A DNA stretch of 64,000 bases from Volutella citrinella (lineage: Eukaryota; Ascomycota; Sordariomycetes; Hypocreales; Nectriaceae), in NCBI GenBank assembly GCA_034401135.1, contig JAWZSP010000003.1, forward strand, positions 806,001 through 870,000. Direction: 5' to 3'. The notes beneath the pieces are model-generated. The model saw nothing but the letters and a program-made list of their open reading frames with translations, did no database searches and was not told the DNA's origin. Shown here in pieces: positions 21,819 to 32,077 of the stretch. The number at the start of each line of letters is the position of its first letter. Positions within the stretch are counted from its first letter, which is position 1. The position numbers and the translations under genes are program-made.

Positions 21819-23718
21819 TCATAGTCCGCCGTCTGTCACGCAGCCCTTGCTAGCGTCCGTCACGAGTTTGGCGTACTTGGCCAAGGTACCACGGTGGTAG
21901 CGCGGCTCGGGAGCCTTCCAGGCCTTGCGGCGGCGCTCAAGTTCCTCCTCGGAGACCTTGAGGTCAATGGCGCGCGACTCGGCATCAATGATGATGGTGT
22001 CGCCATCCTCAACAAGGGCAATGGGACCACCCTCCATGGCCTCGGGAACAACGTGGCCGATAATGAAGCCGTGAGAACCGCCAGAGAATCGTCCATCGGT
22101 AAGCAGAGCGACATCCTTGCCAAGACCAGCTCCCATGATGGCAGAAGAAGGCTTCAGCATTTCAGGCATACCGGGACCACCCTTGGGACCGTCATATCGA
22201 ATAATGACGACAGTCTTCTCGCCCTTCTTGATTTCGCCGGCCTCGAGGCTGGCGATGAACTCGGGCTCGGAGTTGTAGGCACGGGCCTTACCCTCGAAGC
22301 GGAGACCCTCCTTTCCGGTGATCTTGCCAACACAACCACCAGGGGCCAGGTTACCACGGAGAATCTGGATGTGGCCAGTGGGCTTGATAGGGTTGCTGAA
22401 AGGTCGGATGATAGTCTGGTCCTCGGGGAAGCCCTTGACGTTCTCGACGTTCTCCTTCATGGTCTTTCCAGTGACGGTGATACCGGAGCCGTCAATCAGA
22501 CCCTCCTTGAGGAGGAACTTGAGCAGAGCAGGAGTGCCACCAATATTGTGCAAATCGGCCATGACCCACTTTCCGGAAGGCTTCAGGTCAGCAAGGAAGG
22601 GGGTGCGATCGGAGACCTTCTGGAAGTCCTCAATGTCGAGCTCGATGCCAACGGAGTGGGCGATGGCGATGAGATGCAGGACAGCGTTGGTGCTGCCACC
22701 AAGGATGGTGGTAACAATCATGGCGTTCTCGAAGGCCTGTCGGGTCATGATGTCTCGGGGTCGGATATCCTCCTTCAGAATGTTACGGATGGCGGGGCCG
22801 ACGGCCTGGCACTCGGCAAGCTTGGCGGGGTCCTCAGCAGGGCTGCTGCTGCTTCCAGGGAGCGTGAGACCAAGAGTCTCGATAGCAGTGGCCATGGTGT
22901 TGGCTGTGTACATGCCACCGCAAGCGCCGCTTCCAGGGCAGGCGTGGCGGATGATGTCGAAACGCTGCTCCTCGGTGATCTCGCCAGTGATGTACTGACC
23001 GTAGGCCTGGAAAGCGGAGACAATGTCGAGAGACTCGCCGGCCTTGGAGCATCCAGGCTTGATAGTGCCGCCGTAGACCATGATACTGGGACGGTTCACT
23101 CGGCCCATGGCAATGGCCACACCGGGCATGTTCTTGTCGCATCCGGGCAAGCTAATGTTACCGTCGTACCATTGGCCGTTCATGACGGTCTCGATACTGT
23201 CGGCAATGATCTCTCGGCTCTGAAGAGAATATCGCATACCAGTGGTACCCATGGAAATACCGTCGCTGACACCAATCGTGTTGAATCGGTAGGGAATGAG
23301 ACCAGCCTTGGCAACGGACTCCTTGACAACCTTGGACAGGTCCATCAAGTGCATGTTGCAAGGGTTGCCCTCGTACCAGACAGACGAGATACCGACCTGA
23401 GCCTTGTTCATGTCGTCCTCGGAAAGACCGGTGGCGTACAGCATAGCCTGGGAGGCACCCTGGGACTTGGGCTGGGTGATGGCCGACGAGATCTTGTTGA
23501 GCTTGTCATCGGCAGCTCGGAGGGCGGTGGTGGACAGGAGGCGGCTGTCGGTGAACGTTAGCTCTGAAGCAATTGGCTCTCGAAGCATCCGTGTGTAGAA
23601 TCTCGAAGCTATGAGGATCATCGTGGTTGATGGATGCTTACCTGGTGCCCTTGGAGAGGCGGGCGGTGCCCAGAGCTCCCAGAGCTCGGGACCGCATGTG
23701 CATTGAGCGGGACAACAT
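21819..23718 (-). CDS. ILV3: Dihydroxy-acid dehydratase, mitochondrial (branched-chain amino acid synthesis)
   Basis: Model of two exons, 23718-23642 and 23601-21819, 619 aa. The enzyme dehydrates 2,3-dihydroxy-isovalerate and -methylvalerate to the keto acids preceding valine, leucine and isoleucine, in the mitochondrial matrix, with an Fe-S cluster. The cluster cysteines are in [15 protein letters not shown] and [14 protein letters not shown]. The family stretches [15 protein letters not shown] and [17 protein letters not shown] are also intact. The N-terminus, [12 protein letters not shown], is rich in Arg and Ser without acids, a good mitochondrial presequence. The predicted intron is only 40 nt, unusually short, but it links the ATG-bearing presequence exon to the main frame in phase. 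The uninterrupted main frame runs upstream without an ATG giving a presequence. Product certain; first exon likely. Confidence 0.95.
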
Positions 23719-24524
23719 GGTGGCGGGACAAGACGACGGGAGCCCGTGTCAGAACAATGCTGATGCAATTGGAGCTGAAACGGGTGCGGTGATTGCACGC
23801 GGATATGGCGACTCGGACGGTGCAATGACTTCCTCGTCAATGGCAGTGTGGGTTAGCCGGAGGAGAAGGGTGACTGAGTCGACGGGGACTGGGAATTTCT
23901 AACCAGAAGCGATGTCGGCTGGCGCTTGCCAAAATTTCCCACTTTCCCTGTGATCTTCCCTGTGACCTAGGCCACAAACTCCCCGCTGGAGCTCCCCGCA
24001 TGACAATTCGACCTCGCTGATTGGCTCCCACAGCTCGCCTCACCTGCAGCAGCCACTGAACCACAGCGGGCGGGAAGGCGGTCTTGGTGCCCGCGGAAAC
24101 GCAGCTTGGCTAGCACAAGGCTTCGCAACCCTCCTTTATCAAGCTCTTAGTGGCGCGCACACTTTCATTTGCACTCTTGCTACAGTAACTCACTAGCCTG
24201 TGTCCGGCGGATGAAGCTTCAATGGAGATCCATGAACACAAATCTCCAAAGGTTGCCGCATTCCCGTCGATTTTGCGTTTTGCCCCATCATCCACTTGCT
24301 CAACTTTGGAGACACCGCCCGATGCCGGCATGGGTCTATCGATGGAGAAGCTGACCGCAATTCCGTGCATGCCGCAAGAACTAAGCAGGGTGGTCTATTA
24401 TGCCCATTGTATTCTGGCTCGGTATCGTCTATCTTCGTAACATGCGATGGCGAAAGTCTATACTGTCTAAACAAAGAAACGGCCGTTCCGGTTGACCTCC
24501 CTTCCATCAGTTGCCCCCGCTCCT
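23719..24524. other. ILV3 upstream region, no other gene
   Basis: Contains the promoter of the minus-strand ILV3 gene. A TGACTGAGTCG block at about 23872-23882 resembles, but does not match, the TGASTCA general amino-acid-control element. Short frames at 24110-24520 have no domain. Confidence 0.45.
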
Positions 24525-25337
24525 TCAATTGCGCAACTTGGAAGCCGCTTCGAGTCGTATTAGACCCTTGCGAATCGCTGCTGTAATCATCTCAATGTTT
24601 TCCAAGCCAAACAGGTTGAAATGATGACCCTCCACATCCACGACATCCATGAATAATTGCTCATCATATTTATCCCAGCCCAGAGTCCGCTCCTCTCGGT
24701 GGAGATCGACTCTGCTGACACCGTCCTTCTCCGGCACTGATTGCGTCGCACGTAGAAGCAGCACCCTTGGCCTTTGGCCGTTCAGTTCGTCCGCCCATAC
24801 CGGTAAGTCCCAGGATTTGATCATGACCACCGCCTCAGCCATGCACCTTGCCGCCAGGATCTCGTTCTTCCGTTTGTTCGTTTCCGATGTGTCCACTTTC
24901 GCCACGTTGGTTGCCGTGGAGAGTGTAATGGGGCAGACGGAGTCGACCATAAGTATACCAATGATCCTGATACTGCTGTCGCCAGCGAGTTGTCGGGCGA
25001 CTTCTAAGCTGAGCAGTCCGCCCAGGCTCCAGCCTCCAAGCAGGATATCGAGACCTCCTTGAGCGTTGCGCCTCCTCGGGAAGTCGCTCTCGGCGATGGT
25101 CTTTTTGATGAAGCTCACATATAGACGACCCATCTCAGGAATGCCGCCCTCGAACTTGTCACCAGTCTTGAAGTGTGGGTTGTGAATCCCATACACAGGG
25201 CGAGAAAGAGTGTCCAGGCAATGGTAGGCGAAAGTTGTACCACCGCCATCATGGATGAGGAAGACAGGCACCGCGCGTCCGATCTCCCCGGGACGGAGCC
25301 ACTGTTCCGACTGGATGACTTCGGGGTTGTCCTCCAT
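24525..25337 (-). CDS. Stand-alone thioesterase (PKS/NRPS TE-like alpha/beta hydrolase)
   Basis: Single exon, 270 aa. The fold is the alpha/beta hydrolase of thioesterase domains found at the end of polyketide and peptide synthetases. The N-terminal part has P-V-F-L-I-H-D-G-G-G, an oxyanion-hole-type strand-loop. The nucleophile elbow is GWSLGG with Ser104, on a helix reading L-L-S-L-E-V-A-R-Q-L. The likely acid is Asp132 in I-L-M-V-D-S. The likely base lies in V-E-G-H-H-F-N-L-F (His238 or His239), the usual G-x-H-F-x-L/M end of these enzymes. There is no signal peptide or membrane segment, so it should be cytosolic. No synthase gene lies within this window, so it may act in trans on a distant cluster or as a proofreading hydrolase. 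The closest neighbours are primary-metabolism genes. Confidence 0.82.
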   Translation of the reverse strand: MEDNPEVIQSEQWLRPGEIGRAVPVFLIHDGGGTTFAYHCLDTLSRPVYGIHNPHFKTGDKFEGGIPEMGRLYVSFIKKTIAESDFPRRRNAQGGLDILLGGWSLGGLLSLEVARQLAGDSSIRIIGILMVDSVCPITLSTATNVAKVDTSETNKRKNEILAARCMAEAVVMIKSWDLPVWADELNGQRPRVLLLRATQSVPEKDGVSRVDLHREERTLGWDKYDEQLFMDVVDVEGHHFNLFGLENIEMITAAIRKGLIRLEAASKLRN

Positions 25338-25721
25338 GGTTTGTTGCCCGTTGCTTGGAACGAAGTGTGAGATGCTGGCCGATTGCGCTCTGTGGATTTT
25401 CTGAGCCTCGGCGGGGGTGGGGTAAGCGGAATAAGGCAGATCACTGACGGCTCAGCTCGCTTCCGTATCGAAGCGCAATCTCCAACCACAAGAGCAAAGC
25501 AGGACGAACGAGGTGATAACAGCGGCTCGAGCGAACTTGCGACCCCAAATTCCCGGTTGCGCTCAATTCACGACTAGCGACGTTGGCGCTGCTGACCCAC
25601 GCGCCACGCCGAGCCAATCCCTGCGACCAGCTAGTATCATCAGAAGCGGCCGGCTTGGGAAGTTGAGTATCAAATGATTGTGGGTTGTCTCAAACAAATA
25701 CTGGATTCTCGGGTATCATCT
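25338..25721. other. Thioesterase upstream region
   Basis: Short spacer holding the promoter of the thioesterase gene and the 3' end of the next minus-strand gene. Nothing else seen. Confidence 0.5.
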
Positions 25722-26971
25722 TTAATTTGGTACAGGGTCTGCTAAAAACCCGTGCAGGCGCCATAGTAGCAAATGCAGGTTTTCCATGTGGGGGCTCTTC
25801 CACTGCTTCAGCACCAGAACGTCATTGTTGCGGAACATTTTCGCCGAGGCTCTGAGTCTCTCCAGCTCCTCTTCTCCCAGGAGCCACTTGACATCGTACA
25901 CCATGATCTTCTTCTCGTACTTGGCGCCCTCAACATCCAACGTGGCGTACTGGCCAATCTCCTTGTCCGGGTTCTGGGGCATCCACAAGACGCAGCCTCG
26001 GCTTGCCACGTTCATGGCCGTATCCAAGCTCTCAGTTGGCTCCAAAAATTTGAACTTGGGCTTTTTGCTGTTCTGAGCTCTGTATATGAGGGCATCCGTA
26101 GCCAGGCTGCGTAGTCTCCTCAATACAATGTCACCCAGGTCCTGCCGCCACACAGTTTCGTTGCGCCTGATGGTCGTTGCCGTCCCGGTACGGTGAGCGA
26201 TGACCGCTGCGGTCAATTTGCCAGTGGCCTTTGCCCCGGGCGCACCCGAAATCTTGTCAAAGACACCTTTCCGCCCTGAAACGTAAGCCGTGAGGGGCGC
26301 TCGTCTCGGCCTTGCTGCAGGGACCTGAGTCTTGGTATGGGTCGTGTCTGCTTCAGTCGTTGCTTCTCTGCCAGCTATGGCGGCATCTGCCGTGGATATG
26401 TCTGGATTTTCCGTTTCGGATATCTTGGATTTGAAATCGGGAATGACATCTGCAAATGCAAGAGGGCCCGGAGCGAACCAGCCACGCTGATCCTCGCCGT
26501 TGGGATGTTGTAGTAGCTCGAGGTCTTGGAGAAAGAATCGCGGCAAACTGGCATTGGTGGTGGCGCACTGTCGCATAGGTGATATTAATGCGATAGCTGG
26601 GGGTATTAGTTTTGGCATTGACAAAACTCGAGTGCGTTCTTACCGTAGGGGTTGTTCGATAGCTTCTTTCGAAAACGACCATGGATTCTGGAGGGCTCGC
26701 TCTTCTTCGCCCGACGTCTCGCCTTAATCCACGAAGGATCCATTATCGGTGAGATTGGAAGGTTTCCTGCAGGGGTAGAGACGGTCTTCGTAGCAGGATC
26801 GATCCGGAGAGGCGTCCCATCGTCATCGCAGTGCAGTGCCTCTTCGGCCTCCCGTAGCAAGAACTCGGGCGTGAGCTTGGATTTATCGTAGGTGATACAT
26901 CGTCGAGGTTGGAATGGAAGGCAGATGAGCCGCGGGCTGCTGCCTGAGTGGATTAACGCTCGTCGTTTCAT
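25722..26971 (-). CDS. Predicted mitochondrial protein of unknown function
   Basis: Two exons, 26971-26644 and 26596-25722, 400 aa; the junction codon reads through S-N-N-P-Y-A-I-A-L. I do not recognise the family. The N-terminus from Met at 26971 (M-K-R-R-A-L-I-H-S-G-S-S-P-R-L) is a textbook mitochondrial presequence: basic, hydroxylated, no acids. A second ATG lies further upstream at 27121 in the same frame, but it gives an acidic N-terminus, so I preferred 26971. A strongly basic block, K-A-R-R-R-A-K-K-S-E-P-S-R, precedes the S-N-N-P-Y-A-x-A-L-x-S-P-x-R-x-C core, suggesting RNA or ribosome contact. The C-terminal 130 residues are a helical domain rich in Trp and Leu (W-L-L-G-E-E-E-L-E-R-L). 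It is divergently arranged with mitochondrial ClpP, 189 nt apart, so it may be co-expressed with it. Confidence 0.75.
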
Positions 26972-27160
26972 CGCCAATTGACGGAGGGCGGTCGCTTCAT
27001 AGTCTTGCAGTTCGTGGTGTTCAGGCGTTGGCCCAGCATGGGCCGGAATTTCTGGAACCACATGAGCCGCTTGAGCTCCGACCAAGCTAGGGACCCCACA
27101 CGTGCCGCCTGTTGGTTGCATCACCCAGCTTCTTCCCTCTGCAACACCACACTCTCCGTC
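26972..27160. promoter_or_regulatory. Shared divergent promoter region of the mitochondrial protein and ClpP
   Basis: Only 189 nt separate the two predicted start codons. The interval must contain both core promoters unless the minus-strand gene uses the upstream ATG at 27121, which would shrink it to about 40 nt. No TATA box was recognised. Confidence 0.5.
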
Positions 27161-28134
27161 ATGATTCTACGGCCAGGATCGCTGCGCGCACTGCGCGGCG
27201 TCGCGCGACAACAGTTCAGGGCATTCAGCATTGCTGGCTCATCTGCGCCCTCCCCGACGCCCCCGCGTGCAAACCTCCCTATGCCCTACATTGAGGAGTC
27301 GTCGGTGAGCTCGCCACTGCCCTGGAGTCACTGAATTCAGCTAACAATGGCAGGCTGCCGGCAGAAAAACTTGTGAGAAGCTTCTAGCTTGATTCCAGTT
27401 CATCAATGCTGACTCGTAGTAGGGGACATCTTCTCCAAGTTGCTGCAGGTAAGCTGTCATGCTCCCTCAAGTTGCCATTGTCATGACATGCCTAACAACA
27501 GTAGGAACGCATCATCTGCCTCAACGGCGAAATCGACGACTACATGTCTGCTTCCATTGTCGCCCAACTCCTCTGGCTCGAGTCCGATACTCCCGAAAAG
27601 CCCATTACGATGTACATAAACTCCCCGGGTGGTTCAGTCACGTCGGGTAGGTCAAATGCCGGGATGAGGACGCGCTTCTGTGACTAACATAACCCAGGAA
27701 TGGCGATTTATGATACCATGTCCTATATCAAGTCTCCCGTGTCGACAATTTGCATCGGTGGCGCCGCGTCGATGGCTGCCATTCTCCTCGCCGGAGGAGA
27801 AGCTGGCAAACGATTCTCACTTCCACACAGCTCAATCATGATCCACCAGCCCCTCGGTGGGACCCGGGGTCAAGCCTCAGATATCTTGATCTATGCGAAC
27901 CAGATCCAGCGAATCCGCGAACAGTCGAACAACATCATGCGATACCACCTGAACAAGGCCAAGGGCCATGACCGATACACCCTCGAGGAGATCAATGACA
28001 TGATGGAGCGAGACAAATACTTGAGCCCAGACGAGGCTTTGGAGATTGGAGTCATTGACGAAATTCTCACCAAACGCAGCGACCCTGAAGGCGAAAAGAA
28101 GGAGGGTGAATCCGCAACAGCAAAGTCAACATGA
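27161..28134 (+). CDS. Mitochondrial ClpP-type serine protease subunit
   Basis: Five exons, two of them tiny: 27161-27304, 27354-27372 (19 nt), 27423-27448 (26 nt), 27505-27646 and 27698-28134; 255 aa with all phases closing. The N-terminus ([20 protein letters not shown]) is an Arg-rich mitochondrial presequence. The mature part starts near P-Y-I-E-E-S-S and contains the ClpP core: [20 protein letters not shown], catalytic Ser135 in G-G-A-A-S-M-A-A, catalytic His160 in I-M-I-H-Q-P-L-G-G, and the acid Asp216 in E-R-D-K-Y-L-S. The Ser-His spacing of 25 equals that of bacterial ClpP. The His-Asp spacing is seven residues longer because of an insertion around A-K-G-H-D-R-Y. It would assemble as a barrel in the matrix with ClpX. 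Many fungi, including baker's yeast, lack ClpP. Confidence 0.93.
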
Positions 28135-29392
28135 AAGTAAGAGGTTGCCCTTGACTGCGGACTGGCATGATGGTCTAGCCACTGGACGGAGACATGTACC
28201 AAACCATCATGAATGCAGTAGTTCCGAGAGTGGGAAACGTTACTGCGCTTGTACAATTAGTCGCACCGGGGAGTTGGCCGGAACGCTAGGAGAGCCTGCT
28301 CTGTGCCGGCCAGATCAATGCCCGAATCCACAAGCGTTCATACGACTCATCTTCTGTCACCGTTGCCTCTCCCAACAATTGCCTGTTTAAGCTGCGCATC
28401 TAGTCAACTATGCATTGTTGGGGCTGCAGCTTTCCGTTTTCCGAGCTCGGGAAACGGGGCAACCTGTGTGTAACGTTCGCATACACCGGTAACTAACAGG
28501 ACTTCCGATTCCATGTATGGCCTAACCACATTACCACTTTCGCGGCAAGGGAGAAGGAGGGCGGAAAAGCCTTGGCTTACGACGAGTCATGATCAGCAAC
28601 AGCAAATGCCCAGTTGCAGCCGAGCCATCCCGACAACCTGCTCGCAACTCGAGACAACCAGCAGATGGCTCCGCTCTGTGCATGCTGAGCGATATACTCA
28701 AGTCTGACGGCGTCAAGGATTGTGTGACCATGATTGCTCGAATAAACCCCTCGTTAATGGAGCGTATGCTCTAATACGGCAGTGAGATTGGATAAAGAAC
28801 GGTCAGTGGTTGATCACATCAGTTTCGAGGAAACGGAGTGGAACCGTTTTCAGCGTATCGCGTTTTGCGCGGCTAGTGGAGCACAACGCATTACGCCGCT
28901 AACATCTGCAGACTGCAGGTGGCTCCGTTCCATGGCGTCTGGCCTGGCAGGGTTTCGCTGCATTGGCCCTGCCAGGGGATTGAATAGGCACAGAGTGAGT
29001 GCTGTAGCTAAATCGAGGTTGTCTCGGTGTATTTTTATTTTCTTTTTCAGTGTAATTCTTAGCCTTCCGGCTGAAGTGTTGGTCTTGGTAATGGGTCGAA
29101 GCATGGTCCCAATCCCATCCGTATCACACTGTCCAACGTGCCACCAATGCCCCGACATGCCCCTATCCAATCTCACCAGGCTAACGAGGCTTGACGTCAG
29201 GCCTATATCCACCAACCCCACCGTTGAGCCCCGCGATGCCCCTCCCATCGGCGCGACGAGTAAGGTGCGACTTTATTCGGACCCTTCTTTAACTGATCGA
29301 CTGTCCCGCGCCCGAATCCACCTGTAGGGAAACGGCCAAACTGTTCTCTTCCTCTTCTCCCTTTTCCCTTGAAGAACTCGCACTCAGCCAAG
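28135..29392. other. 1.3-kb intergenic stretch, no gene seen
   Basis: Lies between ClpP and the DUF89 gene. Apart from the inverted repeat at 28943-28976 no structure stands out. CT-rich sequence at 29338-29370 is likely the leader of the gene at 29393. Confidence 0.5.
28943..28976. repeat. 10-bp perfect inverted repeat (hairpin)
   Basis: CCTGGCAGGG and CCCTGCCAGG flank a 14-nt loop. The stem is GC-rich and perfect. It is not followed by a T-run and is not near a gene end, so a terminator role is unlikely. Confidence 0.6.
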
Positions 29393-31081
29393 ATGGAGTA
29401 CGATACCAAGACCCGTAGGTGCCTCTCAGGACAGACAGTTTCGGAAGAACAACAGCAATTGACCAACTCTACCTGCAGCCCAGTCCGTCACCAGCGACCC
29501 GAAATCCTTCGCTAGCGACTCGGTTCGCAAGAGGTGGCCCGTCATTCTGGTAGGCAATTGGGACATTATGTGCGCTACACATACTAACGGCTTGTAGACC
29601 GGCTGCATCAACGACGTCTACCGCGCCGTCAGCGAGGCCACCGACCCCGAGGCCCAGGCTGAGGGCAAGAAGATTATTGAGCAGCTGTCGGCTCTCAAGT
29701 ACGAGGTCGAGCACGACCGCAAGCTGACGTATGACTGCCGCGACCCGCTCCAGGACAATCGCAGGGCTAACAGCTAGCAGCCCTATCCCCGATGATGGCT
29801 TCTCGGACGAGATCAAGGCCTACAACAAGGAGATTGAGGACCGTGGCAACCCCAGTTGGTTCAACATCACTTGGCTCTTCTCCGAGTGCTACATGTATCG
29901 GTAAGTGTCTTCAACACGACTACTCGCTCAACGTGCTGACAGCTCCCAGACGCATGAGCACCTTCTTCAGCCTCTCCAAGCACTGGAAGAACTACGACAT
30001 GTTCGCCCGCCAGAAGATGGACACCTTCCGATCCTCGCGACCGGCCGTCCTTGAGCTCGCCAGCAAGTACAAGGAGTTTGTTGAGCAGCTGCGCGCCGAC
30101 AAGGCCGCCACCCACGACGCCGAGGCCGAACGCCTACTCTTCACCGAGATGTTTGAGATCTGCCTGTGGGGCAATGCCACTGACCTGTCTCTCCTAACCA
30201 ACCTCAGCTACGACGACATTCAGAAGCTCCAGGGCGCCAACGCCCGCAAGGCCGCCGAGAAGAACATTCTCGTAAACGACCTGCCCAAGGCGTACGAAAT
30301 CCTCAAGAAGGCCCAGGCCGAGGGCAAGAAGGAGCGCGTCGTCGACTTTGTTCTCGACAATGCCGGCTTCGAGCTCTTCGTCGACCTCATCCTCGCCGGA
30401 TACCTCCTCACCTCCGGGCTGGCCACCCAGGTCATCCTGCGACCCAAGTCCATCCCCTGGTTCGTCTCTGACGTGCTACCCACCGACTTCAGCGGCCTGC
30501 TCAGCGCCATTGCGAACCCGCGCCCTCTGTACGAGACTGCTTCGGATGCTGAGAAGCTCCAGAACCAGACCCCTGAGCCTCTGTCGGACGTTGCCGAGCA
30601 GGACCTCAAGTTCCTCTTCCAGGAGTGGGCCCAGTTCCACGCCGAGGGCCAAATGATCCTCCGCCCCAACCGATACTGGACTGCCGGTGGCAGCTTCTGG
30701 CGCCTGCCCAGCGAGAACCCCGAGCTCCTCAAGGAGCTCCAGCCTGCTGAGCTTGTCATCTTCAAGGGCGACTTGAACTACCGCAAGCTCACCGGTGATG
30801 TAAGTCCTTCGAGATGAGCCTCATAGGTATCATGCTGACTCTGGTTACAGGCCTGGTGGGACCCTACCACTCCCTTCTCCGAGGCCCTAGGACCGATGGG
30901 CCCCTCTTCTGGCGTCAACGTCTTATCCCTGCGAACTTGCAAGGCTGACGTTGTGGTTGGTCTCCCTGCTGGCAAGGACGAGGAGCTCCGGGCGCTCGAG
31001 AACGGCGGCGGTGACAGCGGCGCCCGCAAGTGGGCGTGGCACGGCAAGTGGGCCGTCGTGTGCCTGTCGCAAGCTCACTAA
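29393..31081 (+). CDS. DUF89/ARMT1-family damage-control phosphatase
   Basis: Six exons: 29393-29414, 29479-29549, 29598-29728, 29781-29900, 29950-30799 and 30851-31081; 474 aa, phases exact. The family is metal-dependent (Co, Ni, Mn) and hydrolyses misplaced phosphoryl groups such as sugar phosphates; the human ARMT1 and the yeast YMR027W protein belong here. Visible signatures: K-R-W-P-V-I-L-T near residue 25, a helical N-terminal region with W-L-F-S-E-C-Y-M-Y-R-R, and the metal site motif L-D-N-A-G-F-E-L-F-V-D starting at Asp251. These are followed by I-P-W-F-V-S-D-V, W-R-L-P near 390 and the L-N-Y-R-K-L-T-G-D block at the exon 5 end. The last exon gives A-W-W-D and the L-R-T-C-K-A-D C-terminal core. 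Cytosolic by default. Length fits the family. Confidence 0.9.
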
Positions 31082-31673
31082 AAGGCGAAATGCTCGACGG
31101 ATATTGGCGAAACAAAATCGTTGGATAGACTTGTAGACTCTGATAGACTCTTAGATTGGGCACGTCGCGGATGACGCCCACGGGATGGGCTAGGAATGAC
31201 AGCACGACGGATTCATGGTCTGGACCCTGCCGAATAAATAAATTTGATCACAAATGGCCTGAACAATTTGATGGAACAGAGGCGGATTTCCGGGATTGAC
31301 GATTGGCCTGATCCTTTACAGCTAAATCCTGATCCTGACGAATTGAATCCTAACCCACCTGAGTGAACCAGCTGCACCGCATGCCAGAATTCGATGGCAC
31401 ACTTAGCTAGGGAAAATACCTAGGACCGAAATAATCCTCCCAAAATGATATAAAAGCCTGGCTCATTTCCATTTAGCCTTCTGGTGTAGGTGCCACGAGA
31501 ATTTAAATCCCTTGGTGCACCTTGTTGGCCAAACCAAGAAGATGTTTAAATGGCGGACTTCACTCACTCCAAGGCATCTTTCAGCTGATCTCCCACTCTG
31601 ACCAGCCATGAATACGCTTCTACGGCCATCCCGTATTCTTTCTTCCGTTTATTCTAGCTTGGCTTAGACAATA
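31082..31673. other. Intergenic, TATA-like element only
   Basis: No gene is supported. A TATAAAAG box at 31449-31456 lies about 220 nt before the truncated Fic-like copy and may be the copied promoter. The stretch is AT-rich with several CCTAA/TTAGG-like words. Confidence 0.45.
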
Positions 31674-31931
31674 GTGGTGTTATCTGCGATGCTTGTTGAT
31701 GCATCTGACGGACTGGACATGTCCTCCCTACACGCATCTGGCAGCGTGCCTCCCATTAATATCGTCAGCTCTATTCGACAGACAATGAAGTCCGCCGCCA
31801 GCCTCAATAGATCTGCAAGTTTCGCAATCACCATGGAAGAGTCACCACATGATTACAATAGTGTTGGGGATGACTCGACCCTGATAGCCTTCATTGGGAG
31901 CTGAAGCCTCACTCAGATGAGATTGTTTATG
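31674..31931 (+). pseudogene. Truncated tandem copy of the Fic gene 5' end
   Basis: This segment aligns with the first 100 codons of the Fic gene at 32078. Shared blocks are D-G-L-D-M-S-S (D-I-S-S in the intact copy), P-P-I-N-I-V-x-S-I-R-x-T-M-K, A-S-F-x-I-T-M-x-E-S and D-Y-N. The reading frame survives to a stop at 31902-31904. DNA similarity continues past it to about 31931, ending at GATGAGATT, with a shift of frame. The rest of the Fic gene, including the catalytic motif, is absent. The copy lacks a 45-nt stretch present in the intact gene around its Arg-rich segment. It looks like a partial tandem duplication that has decayed. Confidence 0.72.
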
Positions 31932-32077
31932 GACTCTATTTAAGCTTTTGCTTCCTATTGTGCCATCAAGGTCTGGCAGATTCGTACAGCTGTATTAAAA
32001 AGTCTGGCAGCTGTTCTTCTACTCAAAACCGGCCAAGACCTTTTACAAACACCTGAAAAAAACATCATCCAGGCAAC

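Noticed and set aside
21894..23561. 555-codon open frame antisense to the dihydroxy-acid dehydratase
   Set aside because: It is the mirror of a strongly conserved GC-biased gene and its translation has no domain; antisense frames stay open because of codon bias.
23872..23882. General amino-acid-control (CPC1/Gcn4) site upstream of ILV3
   Set aside because: The sequence TGACTGAGTCG overlaps two half matches but never contains TGASTCA.
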